Below the pieces are notes generated by a model that made no database searches, had not been told where the DNA came from, and saw only the letters and a list, made by a program, of their open reading frames with translations. A stretch of DNA of 64,000 bases from Argopecten irradians (lineage: Eukaryota > Mollusca > Bivalvia > Pectinida > Pectinidae): contig NC_091135.1 in assembly GCF_041381155.1 (NCBI RefSeq), positions 4,729,620 to 4,793,619 on the forward strand, written 5' to 3'. Below, one piece after another: positions 1 through 11,800 of the stretch. Made by a program: the position numbers and the translations under genes. How positions within the stretch are numbered: position 1 is the first letter of the stretch; the number at the start of each line of letters is the position of its first letter.

Positions 1-828
1 ACAGAATCGGAGATTAAAGCTGACTATACAAGCAGAATCAGGTTAGAATTGAGAGATTTACAAAGCACTTAGGTAATATTTGTCTGCATCGATGTAGTGT
101 TAGTCATATAGTTTATATGAAAAACACTATAACATGAAACAGACTATAACGGTGTTATGTAACATGTGTATTACGTCATTGATTATGTAGGGGCACTCGA
201 ATAAAGTTATGGCATTGTGACCACGTGTGTTGACTCCTGTGTCACCCAAAGAACCCGAAACAGAATACAACATTTTTTTTAATCTGGATTGTTTCGAACT
301 TACATAGACAGTTTTGAAAGCGGATCCATTCCCAAAGAGATAATTATACTTTCTAATTTCAAAAAAATTTGTTACGTGTAATTTTAACGTGTAACATACA
401 TTCATACAATGATGTTTATTTACGTCTTCAGTCATTTGCCTATTCCATTCCAGCCGTCATTGTTCTAATCCCTTTGTATTTTTCATTTGACATGGTTACT
501 GTGACATAAACATTTATTTACTTATATAGGATGTTATATATTAGTTATTGCTATTGCCGGTAAGATGATCATCTACATTAATGTCAGAGGTTTTTCGACG
601 ATTTATGAAATAAAATAGTATTTACGACACATTTTTTTTAGTTTAAACATACGAATAAGTAATCAGGGAATAAGGAACTGGGAACTAGGAATCAACTTCA
701 CGGAGGTATATTTTAATGCCATATAAGCACCAGGATCGGGCACAAGTTAATTCCAACTTTTCATTTTTATATGTATATTTTGTCTTTTGAGTATCTAGAG
801 TTTGGTATGGTTTAGTTTAATCAGTTTA
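1..828. other. AT-rich stretch, no gene seen
   Basis: No coding pattern, RNA gene or clear repeat was recognised here. The Reeler gene to the right ends its visible second exon in the middle of a codon, so a further exon must lie to the left. I looked for the expected end of a Reeler domain on the minus strand here and did not find it. It is therefore probably outside the window, and this stretch is probably intron. Confidence 0.4.
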
Positions 829-1004
829 TCGTCCTATTAACGTTTAGTGTTATTTAATAATGTTGGACATGAGACGGAGTACCCAGAAAAAAACCTGACC
901 AGTAGTCAGTACCTGATAAGTGCCCCACTTGGGTTTCGAACTCGCGATCCAGAGGAAGAGGGTTTGTGGTAATATGTCGGGACATCTTAACCACTCGGCC
1001 ACCA
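829..1004 (-). mobile_element. tRNA-derived SINE, minus strand
   Basis: Read on the minus strand, the element starts with a tRNA-like head: an A box reading TGGCCGAGTGGTTAAGATG and a B box around GAGTTCGAAACCC. It continues through a body with GTACTGACTACTGGTC and ends near CGTTAATAGGACG at the left. The head resembles a Leu/Ser-type tRNA. Related copies lie at 6418 and 8247 on the plus strand. It sits just left of Reeler exon 2, in the presumed second intron of that gene. Confidence 0.8.
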
Positions 1005-1108
1005 GATATATTCTTCTGACAAATTGCATTTATATAGCTATAAACATTAACCAAAAATATTTCCTTTTCGACCTGAAAGGTAACAACAATGCCAAGAAGA
1101 TTGCTTAC

Positions 1109-4100
1109 ACAAACTGCACTTGTTCGCGCATGCCCGGTTCAGGTATCCAGTTGAATCTAACTTCCTGTTTATCATTGTTTCTCTGATGCGTCAGTGTTGG
1201 TCCATTCTGACATGCAATTGTCTTATAGTCACGTGACTGTGTAGGAAGGAAACGTCCCCAGGCGCGGGTGCCACCAGAGGGCGTTCTTGCCTGAATTATA
1301 AACCCTCTGAATGGCGTTCCTCTCCCTCCGGCTCCCGGAATCTGCTGGTTTGGCAGTCCTCGTATCACCACTACATAAACAAATATAATTAAAATTAAAC
1401 ACGTTTTAAAAGAACTTGTTAGTTTCACTGAACAAATATATATATATATATATAATTAATTTTTCTTTGTTTTCATACCAAATCTGGCTTTCTGATTGGC
1501 CAATATTTTTTTGCATACCACTATGAAAAAAAAAATCCAAGAATGGCGCGAAACCCCGACGTTATCGTGACGTCACAATAGAGACATTGACGTTGCGTAT
1601 TGATTCGGAAAAAAGAATCCCTTGAAAAACCACTATAATGTTACATTTAAACATACGTCATTTTATCAAATAGAGTATAAAATTAATTATAAGTATTGAT
1701 GTCACTATTTTTTAACTTCATCGGGTTATGAAATAAATTTTGTTTGCAAACTTTTGTGAGAATCCGCTACGCGGATTCACACAGTTTGCAAACAAAATTT
1801 CTTTCATACCCCGATGAAGTCAAAAAATAGTAACATCAATGCTTAAATATTGAAATCAAAAATAAATGTAAAAAGGGCACTAGTGTTCATCCGGAAGACA
1901 ATGAAAGATATCGTAGTCTTAGAGGTATGGACACATTTAACTTTCTAAATTAGAAATACAAAACGCCAGGCATACAATGTTAGAAAAATATATCAATAGG
2001 CATGATTTCGTCCTTTGAAAATAACCCATTTACAGCAGCTGCATCTGAAAGTCATTAGTATCATAATTAATAATGGAAACCTACCCAACTCGGATTTCTA
2101 TTTTGCACCTGCTCAAATCATAGTGAAAATAATATGCTAACGTAGTTCGACCTTTCAAATATTGTTTTATTAGATTATTTGGAATGTAGGTATTCATTTA
2201 AAATGCATTTTTCCAATTGAATTTGAAGATATAATCATACCTTGTATAGGCTTTAATAAGTGTTTAAATCTATTGTTGCTGTGCCTTTTTTTTACACTTT
2301 TAAATTCCCTTTGTTAAATAAATGATAAGTGCATTTTCATCTTTATTTAAAAGAATTGCTACTAAAAGACCACGCAAAAACAATAGGAAAGGTTAAAACG
2401 GAACAATAAAATTTCGGATAAACTAATTGTCTTATACAAATGGCGACATTTGGTTACATTATATGCAGTACAAATGTTGCTAAAAATAACACATTTTTCA
2501 AGTGAATACGAAAAATATTTTAAGTGTGAACTCAATGCACTATAAAATACCACATTAAATGAATACTGAATAACCGTATTGCCTTTGAGCCACTGGATAA
2601 TTATTTTCACTTTGTTTCATTACATAGTCGTTGAAAATGACATATTTCATGTGAACACGGAAAATTAAACTATAGATATCTTTCGTTGGAGGAATAGAAT
2701 GTAGATCACCATTGAGCTTTAAGTGATATAAAGAACACATTAAATCGTTAATACTTTTATATGTTTGATTTCTCATTTTATATCGTTTTTATCCTTAATT
2801 TTTACTTACACAGTCATCATTATTTGATTAAGTGAGACTAATTTGATGCCTAAGTGATTAATTAATACCTGAGTCAGATTTAGATACATAGTTTGCACCT
2901 ACCGGAGGCTCCATCATTTGGTGAGAACTAGTCATATCATCGCTCGCTACCTTCGCCGATATGATACTACAGGTAGGTATACAGGTAAATAGATATCGGC
3001 CGGTTACGTGTGTTTGTGTTGAACCTATACGACAGTTCATCCATCATGTTACGTCACCAAACATTCTACCCTCTTCGGGCGGTGATCGACCCTAAACCGG
3101 CCTCCAACTGTCCTCACGAATACCACATATTTATCTTATTACAAGATTTATACAAGTTTGATGTTCAGTTTGGGTTGTCTTTGTTTTTATTTATTCATTT
3201 ATGTAGTTTTGGATGTGTTTTAATAAATACAAATGCATGCATAACTTGAATTGAATTTCATGAATTCATACAGTTTATCATTATTGAACTTAACTCAATT
3301 TATCTTATGAAACATGTTTTTTTAGGAGTGGGGGTGGGGGGGGGGGGGTATTTCGTATTATTTTATCTCGAATGACCATTGCATGCATGAATTGACCTGA
3401 ACTGAATTCCATGAATTCAAGTGTTTTGATATTATTGAATGTTTTTTTAATGGTTTGAACCAGATGAAATTTAAAAAAAAACCTGACATCAACATAATTT
3501 ATTTATTCCCAAAATTTTGAAAATATAAACATATAAGTTATAAATGAAATAATAGAACTACAAATACATTTATAGTCGATATATAGTAAAGCACTTTTAT
3601 AACGAACTCGCTTACAAAGGATGCATGATTACAACGTATATAATTGTCATTCCCCGTCAAAGGTCCTATAAGATTATATAATATGTATAAAACAAAAACA
3701 CGCACATCGCACAACATACACACAACACACCGCATACATGGGAGGCCGTCCTTACATGACAATAGCTGTTATTAGGACTTTAATCAAACAAACAAACAAA
3801 CAAAAGTATAACAAACTATGTTTATAACGAATTTATTTTGTTTTGTTTCGTAATAGGCGTGTTTTACTGTATGTATCTCATCTGGCTAAGTCGATATAGC
3901 TTCCGGGTATAATCGCCATCGGAAAGGACATCAATATATAGACTTTAGTGTCAATGTTAATGTCGTATATAGGTCAATTCCACAGCCAAATATATACACT
4001 GGTTAACAAATCTAAATTATTTACCTGTTTACTAGACACGTCCATACATCTCTAGACCGATCATATATGAAAACATTTGTGTTCATTTAACTTTAAAAGA

Positions 4101-5940
4101 AATGTGGGTGTTTTTGTAATATTTGAAAGTACTAGATTCTAATTGAGTTTTGAACTACTCCATACTTATTCCGTATTTGCATATTACAGAGTTATCTACT
4201 CTTGTGGGTAGGTATTGATTGTGACGTCATGAGTTTGCAAGCGTAACGTCATACGTTTCGGAGAAAACGACGTGAATTGCGCTCACAAAATAATGACGTA
4301 ACAATCGATACCTACCCGCAAGGGGGCTAACTCTGTAATATGCAAAGACGGTATTTTAGTTTTATTACTAGTAGTATATCGATAGAAGGATTTGATAATT
4401 CTGATTTTGTTTTAGTTTCTTTGCCTTCAAGGGTACTATTCCTAGTATTATCTTTTTCATTCCAACATATTTTATAATATAAAATTAAATCAATCCATCG
4501 ATCCTTTATTGTCAAGATTGTAATAAACAACAGAACATAAACAATAACATGAACAAATATAAGGTGCACAATAGGTGCAGGCACACTCTCATTAGTTCAA
4601 GGGACTGTTTTATGAACAGACAAGACTGCTGTACTATAAACTTAAAATTATCGATCGTTAGTACGATAGCTAACTAATCCACGTCCGATAGATCACAATT
4701 AAGAAAATTGGAAGTATAGTTAGCATATTTGAGTCTGATGTTTCAATTGATTTGACAATTGAAGAAAAATTGACTTTCATCTTCGATTTCATTGCTTACA
4801 TGATATATATAACAGACAGTTGGGTCTACTCATGCAACCATTATCATATCAAAATCGATGTTCCTTTCAAATTAGGACAAAAAGGTTAAACCATCCATCA
4901 GTCATTGTGTTTTGTCTTCGTGATATGTCTGTATATATGACAGATGAATTATGGCTATAGTGACACGGTAAGAACAACGAAATATGACCAGAAATTGAAA
5001 ATGACAAAGATGTCTGTTCCTTGCATTGCTTTTTTATTTCCGTCTGTATTATATTATGCGATAAAAGGTGATTTGTTTCTGTTTTGGTAATGTGAGATTT
5101 TCGAAACTTCGTCTCAAACGTTTCCCTTTGGTCCGTCAAGGTTATGTAAAACGACGTCCTTAAAGGTTTTTTTTTTACTAAAATCGGATATGTAATGCAA
5201 AATCATGTAAGATTCTACCCGTATTATCACTATACAAATATATCTTACTGACCTTTTATATGTTTCTAAATGTTTTGAAATTTGAAATAAATAACATATC
5301 TATTTTTTAAAAAACCAACCTATTTCTTTTTTATGTTTGTTTTTGATTAATTAATGGATTAATTATTGTTTGTAAAAATTCATTAATTGAAATCTCTAGT
5401 GATTGAACCAAATTCTAGTGCAACTGAGACCTTATAACGACGTAATGGTTTCCTTTTTCATACTTTACACATACTGTACATCATCTTCTTTCGCTGTGAC
5501 TTAAGTTTTGCGATTTCAATATGTATTTAGTGATGTTATATTGATGTTATATTATTGTTTTGTTTTATTTGTCGAATTATCGATGATCCATTTATAGCAA
5601 TTTCCTTCTGACCTCGAAATTCTCAAATTCGATCGCATATGAAAATGAAATGAAATTAAATGATTTACAGTGTCACTACCAAAAGACGTTGCATACCTTG
5701 TATGGGCCTCTGTTGACAGGCAGCTTGGTTTTGACACGCCACATAGTACTGTTGAGAGAGGAGGACGCTATATGGAGCCTTCTCTTGTCTGTTTGGGATC
5801 CGCTGCTGTGTCTGGCGCTCTTTATGGACGGGTTGTAGATTTACACACGATTCAGTCTGTGTAGGGGCTCCTTGAGGGTAAGTGTTCACACCAACAAACC
5901 ATATACTCAGTAAAATATATGCTAATGTAAACACGGCCAT
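1109..5940 (-). CDS. Reeler-domain secreted protein (partial; exons 5697-5940 and 1109-1370)
   Basis: Exon 1 (5940 down to 5697) encodes a signal peptide, [20 protein letters not shown], followed by [12 protein letters not shown], the usual start of a Reeler domain (YPxGAP...C). It ends at a GT donor after one base of a codon. Exon 2 (1370 down to 1109) follows a TTTATGTAG acceptor and continues in frame with VIRG...[11 protein letters not shown], the core FRGFxxQAR motif of the family, then an [11 protein letters not shown] block and [10 protein letters not shown]. It ends at GTAAGC with two bases of a codon left, so at least one more exon lies to the left. About 168 residues are visible. 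Reeler proteins of this size in molluscs and insects (Hdd11, noduler and 'putative defence protein' types) are secreted and often linked to immunity. The family is clear; the immune role is inference. Extra cysteines in [10 protein letters not shown] are unusual. Confidence 0.82.
1691..1844. repeat. Palindromic foldback element
   Basis: The left arm starts AAGTATTGATGTCACTATTT and the right arm ends with its near-perfect inverse, ACATCAATGCTT. The arms run almost to the centre, where TCCGCTACGCGGA forms the turn. It has no coding capacity and fits a MITE or foldback element in the Reeler intron. Confidence 0.8.
3701..3804 (+). mobile_element. SINE 3' portion with (CAAA)n tail
   Basis: The sequence contains ATACATGGGAGGCCGTCC, TTACATGACAATAGCTG and an ATCAAACAAACAAAC tail. 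It matches the 3' parts of copies at 45285-45470 and 52200-52340. No tRNA-like head is present, so this is a 5'-truncated copy. Confidence 0.7.
4171..4352. repeat. Palindromic MITE
   Basis: Terminal arms read CCGTATTTGCATATTACAG on the left and CTGTAATATGCAAAGACGG on the right. Inside them are a second inverted pair (GGGTAGGTATTGATTGTGA and CAATCGATACCTACCC) and TGACGTCA-like sites. It has no coding capacity and lies in the Reeler intron. Confidence 0.8.
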
Positions 5941-6417
5941 GGTTAATATTAAAGATATAATAGTATTTCACAGAGCAGGATTTTCTTAAAACAAGAAACT
6001 TTCCCCGCCGAAAACCTATGTTGCTTATAGTAAAAAAGTATATTTCAAATAAGAAAATATTCGAAATCACTGGAAAGTAACTTTGAGATCTGCAGTCATA
6101 CCCACTTCGTAACGAACCCGTGTTCCTCTGATTCAAATTAGCTTATTTATGCTGTCAACGGACTAATCATCACATGTAACATACACAGACGTTGTCTGGT
6201 CACATGGTCATCAGTTTTTTTTATTTAAGCCAATGAAAATGTACGTAACAGACGACCACATGTAGAAAACGTTGATGACAAGAACGATGATCATTCATGT
6301 ACAGTTATTATGAATCACGTTTGACTCAGATGGTGGCAATATGATACTCCTGTGTACATGTGTATCAGTGAGGATAGTATATGGATATATTTTTTGGAGG
6401 GGTGGGGGTAGGGGGGT
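5941..6417. promoter_or_regulatory. Upstream flank of the Reeler gene
   Basis: This stretch lies directly 5' of the Reeler start codon, so its promoter and 5' UTR should be here. No certain TATA box or start site could be picked. A G-rich run (about 6397-6416) lies next to the SINE on the right. Confidence 0.3.
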
Positions 6418-6613
6418 GCGCGGTGGCCGAGTGGTTAAGATGTCCCGATATATTACCACAAGCCCTCCACCTCTGGGATTGCGGGTTCGAATCCCATGTG
6501 GGACAATTGCCAGGTACTGACCGCTAGTCGGTGGTTTTCCTCTGAGTACTCCCGCTTTCCTCTACAAACACACCTGGCACGTCCTTAAATGACCCTGGCT
6601 GTTAATAGGACGT
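6418..6613 (+). mobile_element. tRNA-derived SINE, full-length-looking
   Basis: The head begins GCGCGGTGGCCGAGTGGTT (A box), with GCGGGTTCGAATCCCATG as the B box. A body follows with CCAGGTACTGACCGC and then CTGTTAATAGGACGTTT. The two boxes are spaced as in a long-variable-arm tRNA (Leu or Ser type). It is the best-preserved head in the window. Confidence 0.85.
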
Positions 6614-6674
6614 TTGATGACGTCATCAATTTTGACGCATGACGATGCTCTTGTGATAATGGCACGATGATATA

Positions 6675-6807
6675 TGGGTCTGTCAAGTGGAAAGCGATAT
6701 CTAAACCCTCGTGAAAGAGTTTAGCCATCAACCCTCGGCAAGCCCCGGATGGACACGCTAAAATCTTTCACTCAAGTTGAGATATGCCTGTCCACTTGAC
6801 AGGCCCC
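6675..6807. repeat. Inverted-repeat element
   Basis: The left end GGGTCTGTCAAGTGG pairs with the right end CCACTTGACAGGCCC. Inside, GATATCTAAACCC and CTCAAGTTGAGATATG continue the pairing loosely. It is a small non-coding foldback element just downstream of the SINE. Confidence 0.65.
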
Positions 6808-7256
6808 TGAAAGATTCTATTAATCCTTCATATTCATATAAAAAGAGGAATTCTCGTAGCGTTACCGATGTGAGATCTCTCGCTCTCAACAATTGTATGA
6901 TGATTTTGTGTCATAGCGTCACGATAGAGTAGTATTACATCACAAAGACGACGATGACAACAATTCGATCACGTCATGTTATCCTTACTTGAATTACTGA
7001 CATGTCAATATCACAATAAGACACAATGTGGTGTACCGATCAAGAGAAAATAAGCATTCACCCCTTGGATGGAAGACAGAGCGGATAACAATCCTCTGGG
7101 TAAAATTCGGCAATAGCAGTATTTGGTAACTTAAGAACCTTACTCCTAGGTTTGAGATTCCCCTCTTTCACCTGCAAGGGTTTGATCAATTCTAGTATTC
7201 TTATCCAGGGAAAACCAGTCTGTGCGCACATAACAATTACATGACATAAAGATTAT

Positions 7257-7388
7257 ATTTTATTGATGCCATGACAATATTTTATTGATGCCATGACAAT
7301 ATTTTATTGATGCCATGACAATATTTTATTGATGCCATGACAATATTTTATTGATGCCATGACAATATTTTATTGATGCCATGACAAT
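7257..7388. repeat. Perfect 22-bp tandem repeat, six units
   Basis: Six consecutive copies of a 22-bp unit read ATTTTATTGATGCC followed by ATGACAAT. As far as I can read them the units are identical, which suggests recent expansion or strong homogenisation. There are no spacers, so it is a minisatellite and not a CRISPR-like array. Confidence 0.95.
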
Positions 7389-8246
7389 CCAATAACATCC
7401 TAAAGCTATAACGTTAACGTAGACGTGTATTTATGTCAACAGTAAATACATCAGAAAAACTACAAATTTGTGAGACAGGATGGATTCTTACCCTCGGAGT
7501 AAGAACCACCCGACAAGCCTCGTGTTTTACACCTTAAGAATATACCCCTCGTGTTAAAATTGTCTGATCATCAAGGGGGTGAACTATTCTATAAATCTTT
7601 TGGCTAGTCAGAATGCTGACGTTCAGCTCATCTACTCTGTCATTTGATGTCTGTCAGCAGACTGGCATTAACACTAGTCTCCTTGGATATCAAAACCTTA
7701 ACGAAATAATAATAAAAATGTCTGATATCGCTAAAAAGACATGTTTCGGGTGATCTTTTGAAATTGATAGTCTGCTGGAATCATAAGCCAACGCGGTAAC
7801 TGCTGTTCTAAGATATCGAAACGCATGCAAGCTTCCAGTGACTCATGTAATTCAGCCAAGTAATTCAATCAAATGGATATTATAGCCAAACGTTTATCAT
7901 CATATGACTCTAAAAATATACAAAACATGAGAATCAGTCAAACTTGTTTCTTGCACATGAAACTAAATAAAACTCATCTAAAGCCTTTATGATTTATTGT
8001 CAATGCTATCCGAAGTGAACATTTCTTTTTCTTCAACGTTTTTTTTTTTTTTTTAAATAAACGCAAACACGATACATTACCTATCAAATCTTGGCCTTTC
8101 GGAACACCTGATTTTATTTCCTTTATCGTACCTGTAATTGTAGATTTATTATTTTGTCTACAACCTGACATTATGGATTCGTTTACAGTTGTATCACTGC
8201 TTATATTTAGATATGTATGTATTGATGCAGTTTGAAGCATATCATA

Positions 8247-8452
8247 AGTGCCGTGGCGTCCGAGTGGTTCAGATGTCCCGATGTATTACCACAAGCTCTC
8301 CACTACCGGGATTGCGGGTTCGAATCCCATGTGGGACAGTTGCCAGGTACTGATCGCTGGTCGGTGGTTTTTCTCCGGGTATTCCTGCTTTTCTCCAACA
8401 ACAACAAACCTGGCATGCCCTTACATGACCTCGCTGTTAATGGGACGTTAAA
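8247..8452 (+). mobile_element. tRNA-derived SINE
   Basis: The head GTGCCGTGGCGTCCGAGTGG and the B box GCGGGTTCGAATCCCATG match the copy at 6418. The body includes TTGCCAGGTACTGATCGC and the end reads CTGTTAATGGGACGTTAAAC. It lies directly against the duplicated block at 8456-8832. Confidence 0.85.
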
Positions 8453-8455
8453 CTA

Positions 8456-8832
8456 ATTAGTTCGGAGAAATCCAAAACCAAACATATTCAGTGCGTATGA
8501 ATACAATTCGTACTCTTTAAACATTAGGATTTGACATTCCACAAAATCACGTGTCAATTTTTAAAAACAACACATGCACGAAACAATCGGAGACACACAA
8601 TAAAACGGATTTTTTTTTAATGCGTAATTGCAATTGCCATTGTTTCTGTATCGATAAACTTAGTTCGGAGAGATCTTTTTCCCGGTATCAGTGCGTATGA
8701 ATACAATTCGTACATGTAAACATTAGGATTTGACATTCCACAAAATCACGTGTCAATGTTTAAAAACAACACATGCACGAAACAATCGGAACATACAATA
8801 AAACGGATTATTTTTTTAATGCGTAATTGCTT
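8456..8832. repeat. Two-copy direct duplication (~170 bp units)
   Basis: Two close copies lie at about 8458-8632 and 8661-8830. Both begin TTAGTTCGGAGA and share GTGCGTATGAATACAATTCG, CATTAGGATTTGACATTCC, ACACATGCACGAAACAATCG and AATGCGTAATTGC. Differences are few, so the duplication is fairly recent. The first copy starts exactly where the SINE ends. Confidence 0.9.
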
Positions 8833-11800
8833 TTGACCTGAATAAAATAACTGAAATATAGGAACTATTTTTGTGATGTCATGGAGAAAAGAGCGGAATT
8901 AAAGCTGCAGCCAACAGCGTGCTTTTTTAGATGGCTATTGAGCATGAATAGACATGACGGCAGTATAATTTTGATTGCGATTTACACACGGCAAATGATT
9001 GTATCTAACTTTCTGGTTAATTTTATTGTTCAACGAAAAAATTGTAAACAGAAGGTTTAACCTCTTCTTTCTCAACATTATCATCATTATAGTATAAACA
9101 TGAATAAAAATGAATTGGATATGTCTAAAGGATTTCACATACGATTTACGTCACCCAAGTAAGATTCCCTGAATATACCACCAGTCAGATAAGATAAATG
9201 ATATTACATACTTACAACACTCATCAGACAAATTCATCATGATTGACATGGAAGAAAAGTTGTAGGAGGGTAAAGACATTCGGGTATCTGACGGCAAACT
9301 CTACAACGTGAAACTCACTTGATAGTGACACTGATATATTTTGCTATTCATTTAGATACTTATTTAATCGCTTATTTATATCGTTTTTTTGTGGTTAGAC
9401 TTGTTCGTTTTGATAATAAATTTATAATATATAAGTATATAACACAACTTCATTTAAACTTGATATACAGTACTCTACTCACCTGCAAGAATTCTACTCA
9501 CATGTGGGCTCTTTTGTCCATTGGCCCTATAGGTAGAGCGTTAGAATTGTAAAAAGGCGACTAAAGTAAGTGTCAATTTGGGCCCTTTGGTGGCCATGAC
9601 CGATAAGAATGTTTTGTTTACAGATACCCGGGGTTAGGACATCATGATATGAGATATGATTAAGGTCCGGTCGGAGTCCCTTGTGCGTTATGGGGGGTTA
9701 AACAGGAGGAGCAATTTTCTGTTTTGTCCAGTTTTGTTGGAACCAAATTATATTTTTTAATGATTTTTTATGAATTATAATGCATTTATATGTTAGAAAT
9801 AAAACAATTTGGAAAATATAACTTAGTGTCAAAAAATAGGTCACAGTGACTTTTGCAACCTACATGTAAGAAAAATACTAATTCGTTTACAACTATTTTT
9901 TAGATAAAATTCACCATTCATCGTCGGTGAAGCACATTTAACATCCTTAGTATGAATAAAATTTGTTGGGATGAAAGATCACCTTCATTCGTTTAACATT
10001 ACATACCACAAACAGACCGCTCAAATCAATAAAACATGTTAGCAAAGAGAAGCAGGCGTTATCTTTGTGTTTCAAATGATTGAACAAGAGACACGATACC
10101 AATAGCATTTTTACATATGTACTGACAAAGTCTGGGTTCTTGCTTTCTAATCTGTTATTCAAATTCTCTTGATTGTCAGCAACTCTGTCCTGAGACAAAG
10201 TAAAAAAACCTTTAGACAACATTTGATATTGTTTGATATCCTGTCCAAAACAAGACGTTTCTCTTTCCCAGTTCTTTTTCGTGCGGTCGGTATTAAAAGT
10301 CCACTTCCGAAACCGGACTCCGTAATGAGTATTCCGGAATTAAAATTATCTACGTAGGGGTGAAACACGACAACATACTTACTATGAACGGTTTAGTTCA
10401 TCATTGACTATTCGGTGGTGCTAATGAACAACAAGGGAATACTTAACAGCAAATCAGACCAATCTGAACAGAAGTGAGCACCATAAACTTATTTACGAAG
10501 AGCGGTCAAAATATTCTATTTTGGAGTCAAGGTCTATTGGGTTTGTCTACAAGATCACAAGATCACGCGGGTTTTTTTTTTTTTTTTTTTTTTTTCTGTG
10601 CGGTTTTCTCCCGCCATAGACAACAGCAGATGTAAGAGCATTCTCATGGGGCTGGTAGCATGCATTGTTGTTAACTTTACGTTCAGGCCTTTTTACAATA
10701 CCATGAATCTGACCTAGTAATGCCAACGGGAATTTGTGTGACCTCGGTGTACCGCTTCACATAACATAAATGGAATTTCCCAATGCTGACTTCAGACAAA
10801 ACTGGTGTTTAAAATGTGTTCCAGTTTTACTAAACATTGTCATTTTTCTCTAAAATGGTTCTTAGAAAGTAACGGATAACTGTAATTGTTTAATTGTTCT
10901 CGTTTGATACAAAAAAATATAAGAAAATCTTTTGATTTACTCAGCTGAACAGATCAAAGGTTATAAATTATACTTGCCGACTTCCTATAATATATTATAT
11001 GTATAAGATTTTGAAAATGACAAAATTACAAAAATGAAAAAAATGAAAGTTACAAAATCTATTGTGTCTACACATTTGTTCGATGAAACAAAACTATTCT
11101 TTAGGGACAATATAGTGCCAGTTGAATAGATGGATTTCATGAAAAGATTCAGGAAATGGTTGATTGGTATATAAGGCAAACATATTTAGTCTGCTGGAGA
11201 CAACTATCTTCGCAAGTAAACAACTTAAACATTTTCTGTCTTTTCACATTTTCATTATTCTAGATGTACTGTGATAAATGATTTTATTTAACCAGTAATT
11301 TCCATACTATCCCGAGACATTGACTTGATTAGGAAAAATTGAGCCATGAAGCATTTAAGAAATGTGTTAATTATATATATAGAATATATTATAATATATT
11401 ACAATATACATGTATACAAGAAATTATTTGCGCTCCATTGTGCTCTTAAATATTTTTCTTCTTTCATTGCCCCGTTTTACTGTTCATGTCATATTATGTA
11501 ATTGTGTTCGTGTTGTATGTCTTGATAAAAAGGCAGAACGCCTCGAAAATTTGACAATTTTTGTCCACAAGGTTCAAATAACTTCTTTGTCCCTTATATA
11601 TACATATATATACTTGAGATCAGATCCAAAATCAAACAAAATGACAAAATGTAGTTTTTCTCGGATAAAGTGAAAAATGGGATTCACTTGCCAAAATAGC
11701 CGACTTTTAGGTTGTTCTTTGTTTGATTCGCAAGATAAGAGATTAATCTATCGTTTACCTGAAAATTAACATATATATGATATATAACATGAACATATCC

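Larger units (their letters stand above)
1371..5696 (-). other. Reeler gene intron 1
   Basis: This 4.3-kb intron separates the two visible Reeler exons. It holds two palindromic elements (1691-1844 and 4171-4352), a SINE tail at 3701-3804, a G-rich run at about 3327-3350, and a short direct duplication (3233-3275 and 3381-3425, both with TGCATGCAT and ATGAATTCA). The remainder is AT-rich with no coding signal that I recognise. Confidence 0.6.

Noticed and set aside
5650-5864. Plus-strand open frames of 62-64 residues
   Set aside because: They are shadows of Reeler exon 1 on the minus strand, which has a signal peptide, domain motif and splice donor.
6418-6505. tRNA gene (A and B boxes present)
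   Set aside because: The head continues into a SINE body and tail and has relatives at 829 and 8247; the cloverleaf is imperfect. It is a SINE promoter and not a stand-alone tRNA.
7257-7388. CRISPR-like array
   Set aside because: The units are contiguous with no spacers, and the genome is clearly animal.
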